A model generated the notes under the pieces. That model searched no databases. It saw only the letters and a program-made list of their open reading frames with translations, and was not told the DNA's origin. A stretch of DNA of 64,000 nt. Origin: Haemonchus contortus (lineage: Eukaryota; Nematoda; Chromadorea; Rhabditida; Trichostrongylidae). The DNA is taken from assembly GCA_000469685.2 (NCBI GenBank), contig LS997563.1, forward strand, positions 23,715,397 to 23,779,396, given 5' to 3'. Shown in pieces: positions 43,301 to 55,650 of the stretch (the first letter of the stretch is position 1; the number at the start of each line of letters is the position of its first letter). The position numbers were made by a program, and so were the translations under genes.

Positions 43301-44080
43301 GTGTGCGCATTACAACACCAGACACAAAGTGTTTTCAGAGATTCACATTCCTTCGAAGTACACCACTTGAACGAGCTAGGCACTTTCAAAACTGACAACG
43401 CTGAGGTTCCGCCCAAATCTGTCTTCATAACCCGTAATCAAGTCTGGTCAATAGCGTCTGGCAAAAGTCTGGTAGTTACTCACATGTGAGTGCAGCTTGA
43501 TCTAGATAGCGCTCGATGATTGGTGTCTCGTACGACAAGAATTTATAAGATTGCCTTGCATCAAAGGTCTGATCAAATGTTGTACAACCACTCGCAACTT
43601 ACGATGCAGAGTGCTGACCTTTGACCTACAAAATTTAAGCCCGCCTTGGAGTGAAGGAAAAGAAATTGCTACTTCAGACGAGTGGGATCACGCACTCAGA
43701 CCACATTTACAACTATGCGATAAGAGAGCGTTCTGGAGTGCTAGTGGTCATAAAATGCGCGAAGAGCAACCATATTCTACGCAAGGATAACGACAGAATG
43801 TGTAAAATTGGTCCAGCTTCGATGTACCTGAAAAGCAACTAAACGAAAGTTTGAAGCGGCGTCACTTTGCATGAGGACATAAAACTATTGAGTCTTCATT
43901 CCAACAAGCATTCAATCGGGGGAAGCAGCAGTACTCCAGAAAAGCAGACCTCGCTTCCCTGCGGTGTGAAGGCTGAGGAAGAAGGAGATGATAAAGGTAA
44001 GGAGAGATACTTCCAGGCTAATCAGTGGATTTACTCCCACAACCTATCATTCAGACTAAATTCTTCTGACTTCAGAGCTA
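43301..44080. other. Intergenic DNA without recognisable genes
   Basis: Small plus-strand frames (43551-43790, 43867-44097) are not recognisable. The segment ends at a TA target site of the next mariner. Confidence 0.35.
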
Positions 44081-44985
44081 TTAGGTGTGTGCATTAATTT
44101 CCGACGTTTTTCGCAAGCAAAAACATACTTATTACAAAATTAAAACTAAATGTACATCAACCAATGTATTGCCCATTGTTAGCTGAAACTTCTTGCTATC
44201 TTTCTGGTATCTTGTTGACTCCTTGTCTAAAAAAGTCTTCATCTTTTGAGGCAATCTTGTTACCCACCCATTTCCGCACTTCTTCGGCATTCCGGAAGCG
44301 TTTATCTACCAAACTGATTTGCATGGACCGGAATAGGTTGTAATCAGAAAGAGCAAGATCTGGAGAGTATGCGGACTGAACAAGCTGATCCCATCCGACA
44401 ACTGCAATTTTTTATAAGGACATTTTTCGCAACATGGGGTCTGGCATGTTCGTGGTGGAAAGGCACCTCGTGATATTTTCTTGCGATTAAGGTGAGCTTT
44501 TAGGTGATAGCATCCTACAAACTGTCAAGTTGGTGTTCGTAGCGGTCAGTAGTAACACTTTCGTTCGGGCTCACCAGCTCATAGTTCAAAACACCCTTTT
44601 GATCCCACCCCAAATGCACGCACAGCATTACTTTTTGGCAATAAACATTCCGCTTTCGTTGCAAGCTCTCGAGTGAAGAGAAACTATCTCAGCAGGTCCG
44701 TTCAGATGAAGCTTGTCCTCCATAGAAGCATCCGTTGGGCTTCAATGCCAGTTTTCTTGAAATCGAACAGCAGGGGAAGGGCCCCCCGGGGAAACGGTTT
44801 ATCAAGTTCCATGACCAATCAGTCTGAGAACAACAGGATTTTGGGGCAAAACTGGTCTGCCTGCTCTTAAGTAGGTAGCGAATACCCTACCTTACAGAAC
44901 ATGACAGGTTTTACCGGTAGACCTCTAACATGGTCCGCGCAACGGCCCTTGGAATTCGGCGGCGGAAATTAATGCACACACCTAT
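44081..44985 (-). mobile_element. Mariner deletion derivative, second copy (905 bp)
   Basis: The left end TTAGGTGTGTGCATTAATTT follows TA (44079-44080). The right end in reverse complement has AGGTGTGTGCATTAATTTCC, with a mutated outermost base, followed by TA (44986-44987). Along its length it aligns in reverse orientation to 26564-27471, including the same internal deletion. The transposase C-terminus (NKIPER.QEV, ANNGQYIG) lies at about 44160-44230, and the second Asp region (ARPHVAK context) at about 44425-44450, with several frameshifts. Confidence 0.85.
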
Positions 44986-45110
44986 TATTTACACAAGGTG
45001 CACTCTAAGAGTTGATCCTTACCTTACTCATTGTCTGTAGATAATGACACTTACGTAAACGCACTGGCCAACGACTATTCAGCCGTACTTTTCATCATAA
45101 TCATCATCAT

Positions 45111-47033
45111 GGAAAGGATACTTGGTCGAAGTGGCCATTCAAGATGCGATGTGTAAAGCCGTAGGTGGTTCCGAACACTGACCTCGAATCTGTGCTTCGC
45201 ATCTGCTAAACGGTTCCGGGGAAAAGTTGCGAGACCAATTCCCTCCCGTGTTATGCTACTCTACTGACAGAACACCGAACAGAGCAAGGCCGAAGATGTG
45301 CAGCACTGGCGCAACTTGTAGGATAGTGACATAGGCACGACATCAAGGTTGACACCTTTTTATTATACTGATCAGGTAGAAAAGCTCCTCCCCTTCGGAC
45401 ACTCGAGATAGTGTTTAAAAATTTTTGGCAGCCTCCTGCATTCACAGCACTCGAAACCCTGAACCCACCTTCCCGGTCGCATGACTCATCTGACCAAAGC
45501 TTTTTTTGGAAGGGACATGGTCCTCAAATCGAAGATTACTGTCCGCACTTCAAAGTTCTTGCACAACTGAACTCACAATTGACAATTTCCGATTGATTTG
45601 TGTGCGCATATGACGATCCACTGATTGTCAGGCTCTCATTATGGTGATGCTGTTCAAAATTATATCACAGTTAGTCTCGAAACCCCGAACCCACCTACAT
45701 TTTGCTTTGAAAACTGTTTCTATGAAGACATCATTGTTGATTTTAAGTGTCATCCATTGGAAATTATTGTCTTTTGATGAGATCTCCATATTAATTTTAT
45801 GATGACTTATCATTCCAACTTATCCGCTGAGGCAAAGAGATCGGCCCGCTTGTCTTGCACCTGATAGTTAGAACCAGGTTAGATATCACACTTTGTCGAA
45901 AATGAACTACTTCGAAAGATCATGGTCTATTTCCCTCACCCATGATTTTCGAAGGTGGCAGTCGGACGGGATGGAACAAAACATGTTTTTCGTGCACGGG
46001 AAGTGCGGCCCTGTGGTACTCGAGCTACAGAAGGGTAAGGGATCTTCTACTAGCACCATAAAATTGAAGCTCATAGGCCTAATCACAACTGTGGAAGCTG
46101 TGTTCACTTTGGATTCTCTACATCCCCGCAACGTGCAAGGTTTCTCTCACAATGGGCCGACGCTGTTACCATCAAGTAGTGCAAGAGAAATCATTGTGAT
46201 CGCCCTTCACGCACTCGCCTTCCTCACAGTTGATAACGACTCGTCATCGAAAAGTATGGTTGGGAGGCTCTTAATTACTTTCTTTTCTGGATGGCTTCAC
46301 GTTAGGCTGTGAAATTTAAGGTCCTTTAGCGAGTGCGATGGCTCCATTTTCGGGATTGATATTTAACGTAACATGATGGAGAGTGTTTTGTCCGTTGAAT
46401 CATGTAACACTTTTCTCTTTGAAGACTTTGAAGTCTGTTTTGAGCAAAAACTTCAAATTCCTCTTTTGCTCAAATGAAGCTCCACCCTTATTCGCTCGGT
46501 GAGCGGCAAAAAAACTTTTCTGTATACCCTCTATTAGTGTTCCTCAAAGACGAGTTAGCTCCGCTCATGGTCAGAACCAGGCTCAAAAACGTATTGAAAG
46601 CCCTAGAACGCATTTCATGAGATAGCAAAGCGAGCACATGTACCAGGAATCGGATCCTGATGTAATATCTAACAGTCCACAACCCTATCAGCTGCACCAC
46701 TGGTGCACCTCTACGGCTTTGCTCGTTCGGTGGTCTTTTCAGTATCCTTATCATATATGGAGTGCTCGCGTCTGCCCGTGGGTTTGCACGGGAAGCCGTT
46801 ATCACCTGATAAAGTACCTGCAGAATTTTTGAGCCCACAGATGAGCGGTCTTGGACATACAATGCATGCATAGCCCAACTGGTGGTGTTATAACACAGGT
46901 GGGCACTAGTCCCGCAACTTTGTTCCCAGAACCGTTTACAGATGTTGAACGTAGATTTGAGATCAGAGTTTAGAACCACCTACTGCGTTATTCGCCTGAT
47001 TTCGAATGGTCACTGCGACCAAGTATCCTTCCC
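45111..47033. mobile_element. DNA transposon with ~150 bp TIRs, copy 1
   Basis: The left end GGAAAGGATACTTGGTCG...GTGGCCATTC continues through GCCGTAGGTGGTTCCGAACACTGA and CTGCTAAACGGTTCC. The right end in reverse complement gives GGAAGGATACTTGGTCGCAGTGACCATTC and GCAGTAGGTGGTTCTAAACTCTGA. The arms match over about 150 bp with indels. The interior aligns to 54223-55650. The interior open frames (for example 45893-46312, plus, starting with a non-ATG codon) are not recognisable. No target duplication was visible. Long inverted repeats recall Mutator-like elements, but that is only an analogy. Confidence 0.65.
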
Positions 47034-47371
47034 TCGTTAAAAGCGGGATCCAGTCAACTGCTTCCGAGTCCTCAGGCGAGGTTTCAAAAAACGTTGCTCT
47101 GGTCATGCTAAAGACCGTTTCCCGGAGATGACGAGGCCTATGCCAATCTTGCGCACACTGTTTTTGGCCGACTGTAGGTTATGGCCGTGACATAGAGGAC
47201 GGGCTTCGCGTATTTTATCAGTTATGAGGGCTACTATGAAACGTTTTTTATTGCATGGTTGCGAACACGGCTAATATGCGCAGCTCTAGTCGTCCATCGT
47301 AGCACTCCAGTTTCCATAACCCCTACGCGTGATCTATGTTTTCTAGTGCAGTAACGACAATCACCTAGCGT
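47034..47371. other. Short intergenic stretch
   Basis: No feature is recognised between the long-TIR element and the RT fragment. The RT fragment's C-terminal sequence may continue into it in decayed form. Confidence 0.35.
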
Positions 47372-48560
47372 CATTCAAACAAAGCCGCATTCACAAATGA
47401 GTCGACTGTGGAAGCCAAACTACTGTTAGACGCGATCGCCGATCTAAGGAACAGGGTGGCGGATATACGAGGAAGCTCAGTGCCGTCAATCTTAATAATG
47501 CCATGTCCCTCTGACTCTCTTGTTATGTACTCACCCTTTCTGAAATTAACCCGAATTACGAACTCTACCAGATGGTCGGACCAGGCTTGTACCTGCTGCT
47601 TAAGTCCCACTTTTTCTGCTCCAGACCGGCGTTATGTCCTCAACATGAAGAAGCATCCACGGCACTGGGATCAGAAGATCTTGAGTGCTGGCATCCAGGA
47701 CGAAAAAGAATAGTAATGGGGAAAGCGCAGAGTCTGGTCGCACCGCGACGGAGATGAGAAGTAGCATAGAATAATCTGCTGCTGTTTACACTGGACTTTT
47801 CGAATTCAAGCCGAGTATGCACATCTACTTATCTAGATCTTTAGGAATACCATGTTGTTGCAGCCTATAAAACACGACCTCACGCGGAACGCTATCGGAG
47901 GCTGTTTCTGAGAAAGAAAAGCTAGTTTCTCACGATATCTTTTTGGAGGAGGCTAGCTGCATTGTATCGGTGGTATCGGTGGTGCTGCAACCGCGAAATG
48001 GTCACACTGACTGGTAGAGTGCTTCATGTGTTCATACTGGGCAGTATCTTCTTCGCTCCCCAGGACTGTCCTCTGTACACAATGGAGATGCAATACTCTG
48101 CTGTCAATTTTCAGGCACCTTTTTCGTGTCGACCTGACTGAAAGACTTTGCCAACTATGCTGTCGGATTCAGCCTCGCAATTTCCTTTTGTCAGCTACTA
48201 AACCAATTACTCGAACTATTTCCGTTTTCTCACTGTTCTCTTCTGTACGAGGCCATGTACTGACAGGGCGCGTAGCTGCATAATTCCGAATTCTACTGTT
48301 GAGATACTCTTGAAAGAATTCTGGTTTTAGTGCTCTTACGCGATCTGTTAGATGGGGGCTATTTTAATCAATGGTGCCGGAAAATTCATCGATATCCTCG
48401 ATGTGGCAATGCCGGTTCTAGCAAGACGATAAATTTATCATTCGCGATCAAGCATTTTGAGTTTTTCGCTGACAACAGCATAATGAGCAACTTTGGTATC
48501 AGCCACTCTCGTTGCGGTCTTCTTTGCCTTACGCTGTGCCAATTATCAGTCGCCTTATCG
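47372..48560 (-). pseudogene. RT-element fragment, third family, minus strand
   Basis: Read on the minus strand from 48560, decayed linker sequence is followed by GCSTTDT and VPREVVFYRLQQHGIPKDL (about 47900-47840, RT motif A region). Then come SALSPLLFF and LDASTQDL (motif B to C region). QQVQAWSDHLVEF, IRVNFRKGEYITRESE, GTELPRISA and SAIASN..LA follow in an open frame 47610-47371. The YADD motif has been lost between them. The stretch 48000-48560 matches 42559-43030 in reverse. This is the best preserved part of the third RT family here, and it is dead. Confidence 0.7.
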
Positions 48561-48627
48561 ATAAGACTTATGTGGTAGAGCCTCTTTTCCCTCTATTTTC
48601 CTAGAAGACCGTACTTTTTCCGAGGTA

Positions 48628-50975
48628 ATCGTCTGTGATTTCAAAGTCAAATTTTTCCTAAAAGGTCGTCTGAAGAGCGCAAATCGAGACTCACGAATGG
48701 AATGAAATGAGCAGAATGAAAGGCTGTTCGAGTTTACCATGTCTGCCACACTATCCATGGTGACTTGCAGCTCCAGAAGCCAACTCAGTCCCGATGGGAA
48801 TGGAAGTCATCCGGTGACAATTCCATAGTAAAATAGATCGTATCGCAGTCAATCGAAAGCTTTGCCTGACTGACGTCGCTGTCGTTCCGAAGTTCTACAC
48901 GGGAATAGACCATCGTCTCGGCCCAGGTTACGCTTTTCTGTACGCGGAGAGAGTTGCGAACTTCAAGAAACGAAGCCTTAAGATCTCCCTCAATTGAGAC
49001 CACATCGCTTACCTCGCAAGTGAATGGGGATGTAGAATAGAGCCTGCTTGTTGAACATCTCCACGATAGTGCTACGAAAGCAAAGAGTCTACACGTAGTC
49101 AAGAGACAACTCACTTCGAAAACTTTCGAAGTGGTACGCGAGCCAGGAATCGCGCGAGCTACAGGCAATCATCAATAAACGTCCGAACTTGCGAAGCTAT
49201 GCAGAGAAGCGATTATGGAACATCTAAAAGAGAGAAGAGCAATAGTTTTGACGAAGCCGCTGAGGCTGGGAAGAGCATTTTCAAAGCCCGCTGGAGCTTC
49301 GTCATTTGTAGACCAAAGTGACTTCTCTTCGCCGTCCTGCCGAACTGTTGTTGCATCCAGAAGGTCAAGGGAGAAGGTGGTCATCAAGGACTTCTCTGTT
49401 CTTTCCGACAGAAACGTCCACCTGCCTACCTTTTTAGGCAAAAGATACATCGTCCCTTTATATCTCTCTCACGAAATTCGACACGCCATCACATCGATGG
49501 GCGGAGGTGGTGTAGTGGCAAGTAGCGCACTATATCACACGCACGGTCAGGGGTTCAAATCCCGGATCGATGCCCGCCTAGGTCAATCAAGCCTTCCATC
49601 CCTCCGGGGTCGGTGAATTGGTGCCAGACTCGTCTGGGAGGATAAAAGCACTGACTTGCACATCGGCTGGCCACAAGTCATTGTATAGGCCACATACGCA
49701 CTCATTACGCCACTACGATTCTGAATGGAAGTCGAGTGCGGGGGCGCATCCCTCAGACGGGATTGATTAACGTCAAAAACTTTAACCTTTTTATCCTTTC
49801 ATCACATCGATGCGAATTGGTACGACGACCGGTCCCAACGGCTTCAAAGCAAAACATCTAAAGAGCTTTCCGCCAGTCATAGTCGAAATGCCAGTATGTC
49901 TTACGTTCGTAGACTTGAAGGAAGCCCCTTTCACCGTCGAGACAGAAGCGGTAATCGAAGCCCTGGGCGATTAAGGTGTTCCGCTCAATACTCAATACGC
50001 TTGACGCTTCGTGAGCTCTACAACAACTTCACGATTAAGGATCTTGCAATTCTATAAAGAGATGCTATCGGCAGGGCGATACCATCACGCCCAGTGCCGC
50101 TTTCGAAAACACCATGTGGAAAGAGAAGGCAGTGGGAGTGAAGGTCGGCAGCCACCCTTACATTATCTCCGCTTTGCGAACGACAACCGTGCTTATAATC
50201 CAGAACATCGAGCAAAGGGAACGAACGCTGGCCGAGTTTAACAGCGCTTATGTAAAGGTCGTTTTACAACTGGAATTAACGAAAACAATCTCTATGAAAA
50301 AAGGAATGTTGACCTGATGCTGATGCTCCTTTCACGCTGAACGGAACGAATATCTCTGAATGTTATGGCTATGTGTCCAGGTCGGGAAGTCAACATGATA
50401 AACAACCTTGCTCTGGAGCTGAGCAGAAGTGAACGCGCGGCGTGGGGAGCATTTAAGAACACTGTTGGAGTAGTGGAGAAGACAAAGATTATTCGACTTT
50501 GCGCTCTCTTTTTCAACACTGCTGTCCTTCCTGCTTTGACGTATGTCTCAGAGAATTGGACTCTAAGAAAGCAAGATGAGCGTGCAGTTGGCGTCATTCA
50601 TCGAGCCGTTTGGAAGACGATGCTCGGAATTTTCTATACACGAAGTGCATAAAGGAATCCGTTCCGAGTTCCGGGCTCCGTCGACGAACAAAGAACAGGG
50701 TGCCGTTGATTGCGCCAAAGTCGAAAATTAGATGGGCCGGGCACGTCATGTAATACAGTGATGACTGTTGAGCCAGGGCAGCTACCAACTGGATCCGCCG
50801 GCCCGATAGTCAGACTCTTTCACGGAAGGTCTGAAAGGAATGTTTTGCCCCATGTCCCTCGAGCAAGGACGATCCACTGGACTACTCTGGTTCGTGACAG
50901 GGGCGAATGGACAGGTTACTGACGCCCGCTCGGGGAAATCGGGGGAATCAACAGGACGACTGGTGATAGGTTATT
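48628..50975 (+). pseudogene. RTE fragment (first family), 5' truncated, host of a SINE
   Basis: Homology to 11125-13533 starts at GTAATCGTCTGTGATTTCAA, corresponding to the IVGDFNAK codons. It passes through the SDH region (49,0xx: VVPKFYTG) and the linker, and is interrupted by a SINE at 49500-49799. It continues with CGGTCCCAACGGCTTCAAAG (PGPDR region). An internal deletion of about 300 bp follows, joining the PEHLKS region to MPVCLTFVDLKEA. The remainder covers [29 protein letters not shown] and IRWAGHVM. It ends near the GACTGGTGATAGG 3' region. There are many stops and frameshifts. Confidence 0.85.
49487..49812 (+). mobile_element. tRNA-derived SINE, copy 3, with perfect 13 bp target duplication
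   Basis: The SINE body 49500-49799 is flanked by CATCACATCGATG at 49487-49499 and 49800-49812. The A box TGGTGTAGTGG (49508-49518) and B box GGTTCAAATCC (49552-49562) are both perfect and 44 nt apart. Removing the insert restores continuous RTE sequence, which proves the insertion and its boundaries. This is the best preserved copy. It ends in ACTTTAACCTTTTTATCCTT. Confidence 0.95.
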
Positions 50976-52179
50976 TTTTCTCTGACGCTATCTGTTCACA
51001 GTCACGCTTGCCGATCAATCCTCCACCGTCCAGGTTTTCTCCAGCCTGGCTCAAAGAGAGCAACCGATGCAATTGCTTTGGTAGCACCTTCTTATGTTTC
51101 ATCAACAATCGTAACAGACGGAATTGGATTTGAATGAATACAGCTGGATCCTTCCCCCCCCCCCTTAATCGCCCCTAGTTGGTTCTCGCGAGGCGATCGT
51201 CTCATACGGCTCCGCATTTGTCATCGCCTTCGATAGCGGCGCCCGTGGAAAGCATTTGTGTTCTGGTTTTGCTGCTCTAGAAAGTGATGAGGTAAGAGTG
51301 ACGTTCCCAAAACTTTGTGTTTACGAGAGTGAGATTATGGGAATCAGCATGCTCAAGGATTCGCTTACCATTCACATTACGTATTTCATATCTGAACCAT
51401 GACAACTGTAACTACCTCTCATTCTGCCTACGTGCCCATTTATCGAGAGTGAAAAAGCAGTGACTGTATGCTCTGGTGTCACTGTTTCCCTACTCTCGAT
51501 TCGGTCTGGCCATTGTCCTTTCTCGTTCTTCAACTACCTGCAGTGATCGGTGGCGTAATACCAGTCGCCGGTTATCCGCTCTCGATCGCTTCTGCGATTC
51601 CTACTTCTTATTTCTTCAACTAACTCGAGTGATCAGAGGGAAGCGCAACCATGGATAACCCGTGTTATTTCAAGATCAAACCTATTGTAAGTAATGTTAG
51701 ACAACAGATTAGAGGATGGGACAAGAGCTCGCTTCACTGGCATTCATGTCGAAGTTGAGCAACCTATTAAAGAGCGTAGACCCACTCTACACTGTTGGCA
51801 TATAGACGATTGTTTTATTGAGTTCTCTACTCAGGTGAAAATGGACACCTAGTAGGATAGTTCAACCAGCAATCGGAGCATATAAAGCTTGCACGGGAAA
51901 ACCGACAATCGCTATCCTCAATGGCCAGCTTAACTGCGGGTAGCTTTAGGACTAAGTAGTATCGTAAGCCTACTAATAAAACATAATAGTTTTCCATTCC
52001 TCCCTCCATCTATCACTAAAAAAGCCATCATAAGAAATATGTTGCACACCTCCCCACGACTTTCTTCAGGAGGCGAAGAGAAAACAGGGTCGACACTCGG
52101 CCTAGCTTGGGCAATCGGCTATGAAGCCTCAGGATCCCATTCCGACACAGGCGATGGGCGGTCGCAAGAAATCGCAATC
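50976..52179. other. Intergenic DNA without recognisable genes
   Basis: The segment contains a C-tract (about 51158-51167) and a short internal duplication (CTTCAACTACCTGCAGTGATC and a near copy about 90 bp later). No gene is supported. Confidence 0.4.
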
Positions 52180-52800
52180 GTCAGGAAAAAGAGGAAACAA
52201 AAGTTTCATGTTGTGTCCCATTCATATCAGACGAATTAAGTACGGCCATACGATCATGTGTGAGGAAGGCAGGTTTTCAGGACATGATGAGTGTTGTGAA
52301 AATTCCGCCCTCGAACCTTAAACAACGACTGGTCCTAAAACGCCTGTATGACCGCCTATGCACAACGCCTTCGTTTGTCGTATGCACTCATGGTAAGGAA
52401 GGAGACTGCATGACATTTGGCTTTGAATATTTAACATCGTGTCTCCAGTGCAAGGAGGAGTATATTGGGGAAGCAGGCAGGCCTCTTTGCATCAGGATAA
52501 GGAGCAACTGGATGGCATACAAAAGTCGAGAACAGCTACTTCTCTAGGAAAACATAGAGTACGCTGTCAGAGAACATGAGATTCGAGGTGGTGTTCGCGG
52601 TATTATCACGTTGATCCGATATTGCGGCGCGGCGAACCATAGATAGCTTCCGGTCTTGGCTAAGGCCCCTAAAATTAATCGGAGGAAAGAATGGCGGTTA
52701 CTACAGAATTGGCGGACTTTGCAGCGCTGTGGATTTTGACCTCGATTGGCCGGAAAGGTCCTTTCGGCGGGACGGGGTCAGGGAGCTTATACAGTAATCG
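52180..52800 (+). pseudogene. Penelope-like GIY-YIG fragment
   Basis: The plus-strand frame 52260-52547 has VVKIPPSNLKQRLV, LKRLYDRLCTTPSFVVC, HGKEGDCMTFGFEYLTSC, CKEEYIGEAGRPLCIRIR. This is the Cys linker and GIY-YIG core homologous to 19232-19692 (the T of YIGET is A). Downstream, in another frame, KAPKINRRKEWRLL (about 52665) matches the C-terminal PKLNRREE region. No RT could be recognised upstream and no terminal repeat downstream, so only this domain survives. Confidence 0.7.
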
Positions 52801-53329
52801 ATAGGATTTGTTTTCGAAGGGGTGAGCGTTGCGCTCGACCTTGTGTGGCTTTTGAGGCTTTTGAGGTGGAGGCTTGATCTACGTGATCATTCCCTTGAAG
52901 GTCCCTGAAGCAAGTTGACATGAGGCTCACCATATTTGGACCGCAGTCATTCCAGCTTGGGGTGATTGATGGACTGCAAAGGTTGAGGTCCCAAGGGTCA
53001 AACAAATAATTCTCAAGTGCCTTCTGTCTTTCCAGGCTCCGGAGAAGGTGAAGGCACCGAAAAGTCAGCCTAATAAAATAGTGTTACAATTACAGCTTGA
53101 AAAAAATCTCGAAACTGGAAAGGAGCACGCCAGATCCATACAAAGACAGTCACTCAAACGCTACTTATTTATTATGCACTAGAGGTGCGCCATCAGCAAA
53201 ACATAGTTGGAAACATTACAGAGCAAGAGAAAGAACAGGGAACTGTTTCACAAAATACATGCTATTCTTGCGTATAAGTAGTGTTGAAATAAAATGAAAT
53301 AGACGTAGTATGTTTCCGTTAATGTCAGT
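52801..53329. other. Intergenic DNA without recognisable genes
   Basis: No recognisable feature lies between the Penelope-like fragment and the RTE fragment. Confidence 0.35.
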
Positions 53330-53790
53330 GGTGGAAAACGAGCAGTTATCGGAGCATTCAAGAATAGTAAAATCCGACTATTCACTCACACTTTCCGAGC
53401 ATGTAGTCAGCATCATTCAACGGGGTGTAGGAAGAAGGATGCTCGGAACTCCATTATGCGCGCGAAAGTGGAGGGAGCCTAGTCTTTCGGGCTTCGTCAG
53501 CGAGCAAAAATCAAAGACGCAGTTGCTTAGGTCAGGTTGCTTTGAAGATCAGATACATGATGTCACGTTAAGTGATGCCGTTATTACCGTTGGACCAGGG
53601 CACGTACTGAATAGTTCTCAAAAGACGTCAAGCGAAAATCAAGACGAACGCCCGCACGATGATCAGACTTCATCATGAAAGCTCTGACCCAATTCCATGC
53701 ACCGTGCCACTTGAGCCAGGACGGTTCACTAGATTACACTGGCTCGCGAAAGGAACAAACTGGGGAATTACTTAATTAACAGATGTTAGA
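53330..53790 (+). pseudogene. RTE fragment (first family), C-terminal piece
   Basis: The sequence aligns to about 13000-13530. GGAGCATTCAAGAATA corresponds to GAFKNI, and RRMLGTPLCAR corresponds to [11 protein letters not shown]. The DAVITVGPGHVLN region corresponds to [12 protein letters not shown] read through a shifted frame, and TGGCTCGCGAAAGGAACAAACTGGGG to the end of the protein. It then ends in AGATGATACAGATTATACAGG, like the 3' region of the other copies. Strongly decayed. Confidence 0.65.
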
Positions 53791-54222
53791 TGATACAGAT
53801 TATACAGGTTCGGTGCTAATGATTTTGCAATGAACAGCTGGCGAAATAAGAACTCGGAGTTTCAGTGGCAGCCCAGGTGATTTGTGAGTGCCCACGCACG
53901 GCAGGAGGTTGAGAGTCTCAGAGCTTCCAGAGTGGGCTCAAGAACAGACCGTACCCCTTTTGTAGCTCCAGCACCTATCCACTTAATTTCATTTACCTTC
54001 ATCACAACAACCATATTAACTCGAACAGTTTTTGGATACGTTGGTGTATTGACCGTGTTAATTCTTGCCACAGCCGCTAATATAGTCTATGCGAAGGGAC
54101 TGAAGGAACACGTTAGATCATGCGTTCCATGGGTGGAGAGAGCTACGCACTGAACAGGTAATTTTCAGTGCATCAGCATTAACACTCCTAAGAACAGACA
54201 CCGGGGCTGCAAAGGCTTACAA
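53791..54222. other. Intergenic stretch with one hydrophobic frame
   Basis: The frame 53884-54153 (plus) contains a hydrophobic segment but starts with a non-ATG codon and has no known family. It is not called as a gene. Confidence 0.35.
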
Positions 54223-55650
54223 GGGAAGGATAATTCATCGCAGTGGCCATTCAAGATATGATGTATACTGCCGTAGGTGGTTTCAAACGCTGATCTCAAA
54301 TCTGTGTTTCAAATCTGCTAAACGATTCTCGGAACAAAGTTATGAGACCAGTCCCTCCCTGTGTTATACCACTGCGATGAACGGATCACCGAGCCGAGCA
54401 AACTTCTTACCTGTGCAATGGTGTCCTTGCGGATAGTGTGGTGGCTTGACAGGTATGACATCAGGGTTCGATTCCTCGATACGTGCGTTCGTTTTGCCTT
54501 TCGATAGAATGCGTCATAAACGCTTGCAAAACGTTTTTTGGGCTCAACATCGGACACCTAGGGAGCTAATTCACATTTTAGGATTCCGGGGAATAGTAAG
54601 CCAATAAAAATTTTCTTACTTCAACTGACCGAATATATTTCCCTCTCTACTCCGAACGTCGAGATGGTGTTTCGAAATCTTCTACACCTCCCTGCACTTA
54701 CGGTAGACGGCGGTCGAATGACTCATCCGACCACAGTCCTCTTTGGGAGGGATACGGTCCATACATTCTGTCCACTGATACTGTCTGCGCATTCGAAGCA
54801 ATGGTAAAGGTTAACAGGCATTGTTGAGGAAATACTGAAGAGCAATAGTTAATCGCTTTGTGTGCACTATGATTATCCGCTAATTCATAAGGTAAACGTC
54901 CTTTCAAGAAGCCCATCCATGAGGTAAACGTGGTGGTGCGGTGGGACATGATACCACGGCTGCACTCAAGACCCTAGATTTGCCTACGACTCGCTTTGAA
55001 TTGCCCCTTATGGGTGCTCACTGTTGATTTGAAGCGTCATCCAATTCGTGCAATGAGAACCCTACATTAATTTTATGATGAATCTTTCCAACTTATACGC
55101 TAATCTCTAAAGGTAGACAAATCTGTACGCTTGTTCGCACCTGATAGTGCCGACCAGATAGGACATCACACTTTGTCGAAGATAGACTGATTTGAAAACC
55201 CATGGCCTCTCATACTTGCCCTAAATTTCCGTATACGGCACTCTTTGTTACCTCCTCTTCCAAGATGGCGCCCACGTTATGCTGCAAGAACGAAAGTCCT
55301 CCATCAAATGCGATGGCACCACCTTCGGCCAGAATACTTCGCTGGTAACATGCTGAAGAGCGTTTGATACGGTGAATCACTTGGAACCATTCTTCTTGAA
55401 GCCCCTGGAGCCCATTTTGAGCGATTGTTCAGAATTCCTCTTTTGTCCGAGTAGAGCTCCAACCTTATTGGGACGGTGAGGGCAAAAAAACTTTCCCTGT
55501 TATACCTTTCCAGTGTTCCTAAAATGTGAGTTAGCTCCCTAGGTGTCCGATATTGAGTCCAAAAACGTTTTGTGAGCGTTTATGAAAAACATTTTATCGA
55601 AAGGCAAAACGAGCATACGCATCAAGGAACCGAACCCTGATGTCATACCT
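54223..55650. mobile_element. DNA transposon with long TIRs, copy 2 (right end lost)
   Basis: The segment matches 45111-46690 in the same order: GGAAGGATAA, GTGGCCATTCAAGAT, GCCGTAGGTGGTT, GACTCATC.GACCA, TTAATTTTATGATGA, GATA.GACATCACACTTTGTCGAA and CAAAAAAACTTT. An inner inverted repeat is also evident within it. CAGGTATGACATCAGGGTTCG...ACACCTAGGGAGCTAA at 54450-54575 is matched in reverse at about 55525-55650. The outer right arm is missing. A B-box word GGTTCGATTCC (about 54465) lies in the inner arm, but the spacing to any A box is wrong for a tRNA. Confidence 0.65.

Noticed and set aside
45893..46312. 139-codon plus-strand frame as transposase of the long-TIR element
   Set aside because: It does not start with ATG, it has no catalytic motif, and the homologous region at 55.2 kb does not keep the frame open.
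53884..54153. Membrane protein encoded by the hydrophobic plus-strand frame
   Set aside because: There is no ATG start, no family and no splice support. A similar-length antisense frame exists, so chance is likely.
54435..54480. tRNA from A-box-like TAGTGTGGTGG and B-box GGTTCGATTCC
   Set aside because: The spacing is only about 30 nt, too short for a tRNA, and the sequence lies in an inverted arm of a transposon.
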